The notes under the pieces are model-generated. The model was not told the origin of the DNA, ran no database searches, and saw only the letters and a program-made list of their open reading frames with translations. A program made the translations under genes and the position numbers. A DNA stretch of 64,000 bases from Bacillota bacterium (GTDB taxonomy: Bacteria > Bacillota > Sulfobacillia > JAJZYS01 > JAJYTV01): the NCBI GenBank assembly GCA_021799275.1, contig JAJZAT010000002.1, positions 65,293-129,292 of the forward strand, written 5' to 3'. Every line of letters starts with the position of its first letter. Position 1 is the first letter of the stretch. This document shows positions 60,301-64,000 of this stretch, one piece after another.

Positions 60301-60755
60301 GGCTCGCGGCGCGTCAGCCGCTCGACTTCCTCACGGAAGCGCTCGGCATCGGCAAACGCCCGGTAGACCGAGGCAAAACGGACATACGCCACCTCGTCGA
60401 CCTCCTTGAGGCGCTGCATCACCTGCTCGCCGATCCAGCGGCTCGGCACCTCGCCGTCGCTCTCGTCGTGGGCCGCACGCGCCACCTCGTCCGCGATCGC
60501 CATCAGCTTGGCCATCGGCACCGGACGCTTCTCGCAGGCCGTCATCAGGCCGTGCAGGATCTTCTGACGGTCGAATCCCTCCCGGCGCCCATCCTGCTTG
60601 ACGACCAGGAGAGGCGCCTCCTCGATCCGCTCGTACGTCGTGAAGCGGCGCAGGCACTTCGGACACTCGCGCCTCCGGCGAATGGCGAGCCCATCCTGCG
60701 TCGGACGGGAATCGAGCACCCGAGAGTCCGCGTAACCGCATGCGGGGCAGCGCAT
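60297..60755 (-). CDS. nrdR: Transcriptional repressor NrdR
   Basis: 152 residues. Zinc ribbon CPAC (Cys3, Cys6) and CPKC (Cys31, Cys34), then an ATP-cone (VVKQDGRREGFDRQKILHGL). It represses ribonucleotide reductase genes when dATP is high. GGGAGG about 10 bases upstream. It is the first of an nrdR-HAD-glutaredoxin-like group. Confidence 0.95.
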   Translation of the reverse strand: MRCPACGYADSRVLDSRPTQDGLAIRRRRECPKCLRRFTTYERIEEAPLLVVKQDGRREGFDRQKILHGLMTACEKRPVPMAKLMAIADEVARAAHDESDGEVPSRWIGEQVMQRLKEVDEVAYVRFASVYRAFADAERFREEVERLTRREP

Positions 60756-60841
60756 GCCCCCACTACCTCCCATCGGCAGGTGTTCTCGACTAGCGTGCCA
60801 AAGTCTCGATGCGAATCGACTATGTCAAAGGAGCCTCGGTC

Positions 60842-62008
60842 ATGCGCCTGTATTACGACGACTCCTACCTCAGTGCCTTCAAGAGCCGCGTCATCGACGA
60901 GCGGGAGGATGCGCAGGGCGTGTGGGTGGAGCTTCAGGACACCGCCTTCTACCCTGAGTCCGGCGGTCAGCCGTGCGATCGCGGGACGCTCGCGGGCGTC
61001 GCGGTGCTCGACGTCCAGGCGGACGGCGACGGCCGTGTCTGGCATCTCGTTTCGCGGCGCGTCGCAGGGGATGTCCTGGGCGAGATCGACTTCGCGCGCC
61101 GCCAGGATCACATGGAGCAGCATGCCGGCCAGCACATCGCGTCCGGCGCCTTCCTCGAGGTGTCCGGACGGGACACGATCTCGTTCCACATGGGCCAGGA
61201 AGTCTCGACGTTCGACATAGCGGGCCGCACACCGCCAACCGCGGAGGAGATCCGCCGGGCCGAGGACCGCGCGAACGAGATCATCCGCGAGAACCGGCCG
61301 ATCAGCGTGCGCTGGGCTCAGGCGGACGAACTCGACTCGCTCGGATTGCGCAAGCCGCCGCAGGTGGCACCGCCCTACCGCATCGTTGAAGTCCAGGACT
61401 TCGACCGTTCCGCCTGTGGCGGCACGCATCCCCGCAGCACGGCGGAGGTCGGGCTCGTGAAGCTCTACCCCGCCGAGGCGGTGCACGATGGCTTCCGTAT
61501 CCGCTTCTACGCTGGCCAGCGTGCGCGCCTCGACTACCAGCGCAGGGCCGCGGAGCTCGATCGGATCGCGGCGCGCACCGGGGTGGCTACGCTGGAGTCC
61601 GCGGCCACGGTGGAGATGAGGCTCGCGGAACTCGAGCGCCTGCGCAATCTGGCGACGCGCCAGCGCCGTCAACTCCTCGATGAGGAGGCAGACCGACTGG
61701 CCGCGAGCGGGGAGAACGTCTTCCTAGCCTTCCCTGACCGCGGCCCGGACGATCTCCGCGAACTCGCCGCCCGCCTGGCAACGCGCGGGGTTCCCCTTGC
61801 GGTGCTCACCGGCACCAAGGAGGAGCTCGGCGCGATCGTCCTGCAACGGCCCGCAGGCGACGGGCCGCACCTCGGTGGGGCCTTGAAGGCCTTTACCGCC
61901 GCCCTCGGTGGCCGCGGCGGCGGCAATGCCGTCCAGGCGCAGGGCGCGGTGCCCCTGCCCGCCGCCGCCCTATTGGAGGAGGCGATCAAGAGGCTGCGCA
62001 GCTTGTAG
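60842..62008 (+). CDS. Alanyl-tRNA editing protein AlaX (long type)
   Basis: 388 residues from an ATG eight bases after AAAGGAG. Zinc site: His90, His94 (HMEQHAGQH) and Cys192, His196 (ACGGTH), as in AlaRS editing domains. The C-terminal 150 residues are DHHA1-like with a coiled coil (LAELERLRNLATRQRR) and a glycine run GGRGGG. It deacylates Ser- or Gly-tRNA(Ala) that escaped AlaRS. Stands alone, divergent from nrdR. Confidence 0.93.
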   Translation: MRLYYDDSYLSAFKSRVIDEREDAQGVWVELQDTAFYPESGGQPCDRGTLAGVAVLDVQADGDGRVWHLVSRRVAGDVLGEIDFARRQDHMEQHAGQHIASGAFLEVSGRDTISFHMGQEVSTFDIAGRTPPTAEEIRRAEDRANEIIRENRPISVRWAQADELDSLGLRKPPQVAPPYRIVEVQDFDRSACGGTHPRSTAEVGLVKLYPAEAVHDGFRIRFYAGQRARLDYQRRAAELDRIAARTGVATLESAATVEMRLAELERLRNLATRQRRQLLDEEADRLAASGENVFLAFPDRGPDDLRELAARLATRGVPLAVLTGTKEELGAIVLQRPAGDGPHLGGALKAFTAALGGRGGGNAVQAQGAVPLPAAALLEEAIKRLRSL

Positions 62009-62234
62009 GAGATCACCCGCACCTACGGTTCGTCAGGTGATCATCCTGGCGGGCGTGCGGCGATCGCCGTCAGGCGCAGGGACGGGACCAGCCCGTACAT
62101 TGATGTCGGGCGCCTGAACCAAGGGATCGGTCGTGATGTCCTACGTGGCGCGCGCTTCTTCGCGCGCATGGTCCCCTATCCTGGGACGGACGCAGCGATC
62201 GCGCCAACGCGCACGCTCAAGCAGGTTGTTGTCC

Positions 62235-62262
62235 TTGCCACACGGGGATGTTAGTGTACACT
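62235..62262 (+). promoter_or_regulatory. Promoter and palindromic operator of the toxin-antitoxin pair
   Basis: TTGCCA (62235-62240), 16 bases, TACACT (62257-62262). AGTGTACACT (62253-62262) is a perfect palindrome containing TGTACA, the core of the YefM/Phd operator, so autoregulation is likely. The predicted start falls inside the GGAGGG site, so leader length is uncertain. From 62009 to 62234 I see no gene. Confidence 0.55.
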
Positions 62263-62275
62263 TGGAGGGATCTCT

Positions 62276-62530
62276 GTGGACGAAGTGGCCATCAAGCAGC
62301 TGCGGGACAGCTTGGCGTCCTATCTCCGCCGGGTGCGCGAGGGGCAGGCGCTCCTCATCACCGATCGAGGGACCCCGGTCGCTCGCCTGTCCCCCGTCGA
62401 CGGCAGCCTGGCTTCGCTGGAAGCAGAGGGCTTGGTGGTGTGGAGCCGCGGCAAGCCGCATGGATCGAGTCATCCACCCATCGCGCGCGGCGGGACCGTC
62501 GCGGATCTCGTCGCTGCGCAAAGGCGATGA
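62276..62530 (+). CDS. Antitoxin of the Phd/YefM type
   Basis: 84 residues from a GTG after TTGGAGGG. Phd motifs: VAIKQLRDSLASYLRRVREG and ALLITDRGTPVARLSP. The second half is less conserved and ends GGTVADLVAAQRR, the toxin-binding tail. It represses its own promoter and neutralises the PIN toxin encoded next (ATGA overlap). Confidence 0.87.
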   Translation: MDEVAIKQLRDSLASYLRRVREGQALLITDRGTPVARLSPVDGSLASLEAEGLVVWSRGKPHGSSHPPIARGGTVADLVAAQRR

Positions 62531-62973
62531 TCCTGTACCTTGACACGAGCGCCATCGTCAAGCTGTACGTGACGGAGGAAGGATCGGCGCGGGTGCGTGA
62601 AGCCGTAGACGCGTCGGACCTGGTGGCGACCTCTCGGGTCGCGTACGCCGAGGCGCGGGCCGCCCTGGCGATGGCGGCGCGGCTGGGCCGCATCTCGGAG
62701 GACGAGCGAGCGCTGGCGGCGGCCGCCTTCCGGTCCGAGTGGCACACATTCTCCGTGGTCAACGTGACGCAGCCCATCGTAGAGTTGGCCGCAGACCTCG
62801 CGGAGACCCGATCCTTGCGGGGCTTCGATGCCATCCACCTGGCGTCTTCGCTCCTCGTCCGTCAACGGACCGACGCCCCCGTGCGGTTCATGGCCTGGGA
62901 CAAGGCCCTGGTGAGAGCCGCGTCCGACACCGGCCTGGAGACGGAAAGCTTTGGCCCGCCCCTTCCCGAGTAG
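62527..62973 (+). CDS. PIN-domain toxin (VapC-like ribonuclease)
   Basis: 148 residues, with the acidic catalytic set Asp6 (YLDTSAIVKLY), Glu42, Asp101 (RGFDAIHLA) and Asp124 (MAWDKALV). VapC toxins cut tRNA or rRNA and stop translation. It overlaps its antitoxin by four bases. Convergent with the phosphoesterase gene. Whether it is a dormancy or a genome-maintenance module is not known. Confidence 0.9.
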   Translation: MILYLDTSAIVKLYVTEEGSARVREAVDASDLVATSRVAYAEARAALAMAARLGRISEDERALAAAAFRSEWHTFSVVNVTQPIVELAADLAETRSLRGFDAIHLASSLLVRQRTDAPVRFMAWDKALVRAASDTGLETESFGPPLPE

Positions 62974-63044
62974 GGCCCCTCGATCCCGCGCAGTGCAGCC
63001 ATCGGTCAGTTGCCGCAACGAACGCGGACGTCAGGCCGTGGGCC

Positions 63045-63533
63045 CTAGACGCGTTGCAGGCCCTCGGGATCGGCGCGCCACCAGGTCAGGCGTCCCTCTG
63101 CCGACTCCACGACCACGGCGGACGCCCGCCCGTCCTTTGGGCGTGTCGGCGACCCAGGATTAAGAAGCCACGTGCTTCCCCTCCGCTCGAGGAGGTAGCG
63201 GTGGCTGTGCCCGAACACGATCACGTCCGGCCGCGGCAGGAAGGTTTGCCAGGCACGCTCGGGCGTCTCTCCACCCGGTCCCTGATGCCCGTGCACGACC
63301 CCGATGGAGATGCCGGGAAGGTTCAGCCATAGCCGCTCCGGCAGGTGGAGGCCCATGTCCCGGTTGCCTTGCACCGCGTAGACCGGCGCTACGCTGGCCA
63401 GTTCGCTGAGGGTCGCGAGGTCGCACAGGTCGCCCGCGTGCACGATGAAGTCGGCTCTGCCGGCCTCCTCGAGAAGCCACGAAGGCAGGCGGTGACGGGG
63501 CCCGTGGGTGTCGGCGGTCAGAAGGATGCGCAT
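63045..63533 (-). CDS. Calcineurin-like phosphoesterase (YfcE/MJ0936 type)
   Basis: 162 residues. Metal motifs ADTHG (Asp8, His10), HAGDLCD, GNRD and VVHGHQ, VFGHSH at the end. A Mn/Ni-dependent phosphodiesterase of small soluble type. Overlaps the trmL stop region by spacing of one base, so they are coupled. Exact substrate is unknown. Confidence 0.87.
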   Translation of the reverse strand: MRILLTADTHGPRHRLPSWLLEEAGRADFIVHAGDLCDLATLSELASVAPVYAVQGNRDMGLHLPERLWLNLPGISIGVVHGHQGPGGETPERAWQTFLPRPDVIVFGHSHRYLLERRGSTWLLNPGSPTRPKDGRASAVVVESAEGRLTWWRADPEGLQRV

Positions 63534-63534
63534 C

Positions 63535-63996
63535 TCAGCCCTCGCTGAGCGCAAGTCCCGGGTAGCCATGCTGGCGGAGCACCTCGTAGGCGGCTACGGC
63601 CACGGCGTTGCCGACATTGAGCGACCGGACACCGGCCCGCATCGGCAGGCGCAGGATGCGCCCAGGATGCGCTGCGACGATCTCCGGCTCGAGCCCTTTG
63701 CTCTCGCGGCCGAAGAAGAGCCATGGATCCGGGCCGAACGCGGCGTCCACGAACGGGCGGCCGTGGGCCGAGAAGAGCCAGTACTCCTCGGGCCCCGGCA
63801 GTACCTCCTCCAAGCTTTCGTGCACGTGCAGCCGCACCTGCGGCCAATAGTCGAGACCGGCCCGCTTCAGGTAGCGGTCCTCGAGCGAGAAGCCGAGCGG
63901 CTTGACGAGGTGGAGATCCGCGCCGATCGCGACGGTGGTCCGCGCGATGTTGCCGGTGTTCTGGTGGATCTCGGGATGGACGAGCACGATGTGCAA
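63535..63996 (-). CDS. trmL: tRNA (cytidine(34)-2'-O)-methyltransferase
   Basis: 153 residues, SPOUT/SpoU fold: MHIVLVHPEIHQNTGNIART, KPLGFSLEDRYLKRAGLDYW, FFGRESKGLE and LRLPMRAGVRSLNVGNAVAVAAYE. It methylates the wobble ribose of tRNA-Leu isoacceptors. TTG start four bases from the window edge, so upstream sequence could not be checked; length is normal for TrmL. Followed by the phosphoesterase. Confidence 0.92.
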   Translation of the reverse strand: MHIVLVHPEIHQNTGNIARTTVAIGADLHLVKPLGFSLEDRYLKRAGLDYWPQVRLHVHESLEEVLPGPEEYWLFSAHGRPFVDAAFGPDPWLFFGRESKGLEPEIVAAHPGRILRLPMRAGVRSLNVGNAVAVAAYEVLRQHGYPGLALSEG

Positions 63997-64000
63997 CTTT

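Overview
The window is chromosomal DNA from a high-GC, endospore-forming member of the Bacillota. The evidence for sporulation is an alpha/beta-type small acid-soluble spore protein gene near 55.5 kb. Strong GGAGG-type ribosome binding sites, many TTG and GTG starts, sigma-A-like promoters, an S-box (SAM-I) riboswitch, DUF1540, UPF0182 and NrdR all fit a deep lineage such as Symbiobacteriia, Thermaerobacter or Sulfobacillia relatives; the exact taxon is inference. No rRNA, CRISPR array, insertion sequence or prophage was seen. TGA is the normal stop of many genes here.

Layout. 0-9 kb: ECF sigma/anti-sigma pair, DoxX and secreted protein, a tiny lipopeptide-like transcript with its own promoter and terminator, an ABC-2 exporter, SDR, MFS and a CPBP protease. 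9-15.7 kb: a leftward operon (cyclophilin, DUF2103-like, UPF0182, GNAT), an MFS carrier and superoxide dismutase. 15.8-24 kb: a GT4 glycosyltransferase convergent with a glycogen-debranching-like enzyme, PEP carboxykinase, a NifX-like protein, a VOC-pterin dehydratase fusion and thrC-thrB. 25.4-28.8 kb: a two-fold thioredoxin-like (PDO) protein with an in-frame TGA at the first position of its CxxC motif followed by a SECIS-like hairpin (candidate selenoprotein), convergent with an msrA-peptidase S51 pair, then tRNA-Leu genes. 28-40 kb: DNA replication and repair (coaE, mutM, polA, dnaE) with a third tRNA-Leu, M42 peptidase and free-Met-sulfoxide reductase. 40-44 kb: S-box controlled metY-metX, DUF1540, a structured leader and a ROK kinase. 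44-51 kb: S41 protease, two-component system, a tyrosine recombinase homolog lacking its catalytic residues, and typA.

51-52.6 kb holds a c-di-GMP-I (GEMM) riboswitch followed by a hairpin that can hide the ribosome binding site of a three-gene overlapping operon: a small multi-spanning membrane protein, a sigma region-4 protein and a sigma region-2-like protein. This looks like a two-subunit sigma factor (compare SigO-RsoA of Bacillus) placed under a second messenger.

52.6-64 kb: a tightly overlapping leftward operon (MFS, MagIII-like glycosylase, spore protein, glutaredoxin-like, aminotransferase, murD), class I aldolase, nrdR-HAD-glutaredoxin-like operon, AlaX editing protein, a Phd/VapC-type toxin-antitoxin pair, a phosphoesterase and trmL.

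Redox maintenance recurs (candidate selenoprotein, MsrA, fRMsr, SOD, two glutaredoxin-like proteins), suggesting an aerobic or oxidatively stressed lifestyle. The two most unusual systems are the candidate selenoprotein (25829-26464) and the c-di-GMP-controlled split sigma operon (51495-52579).
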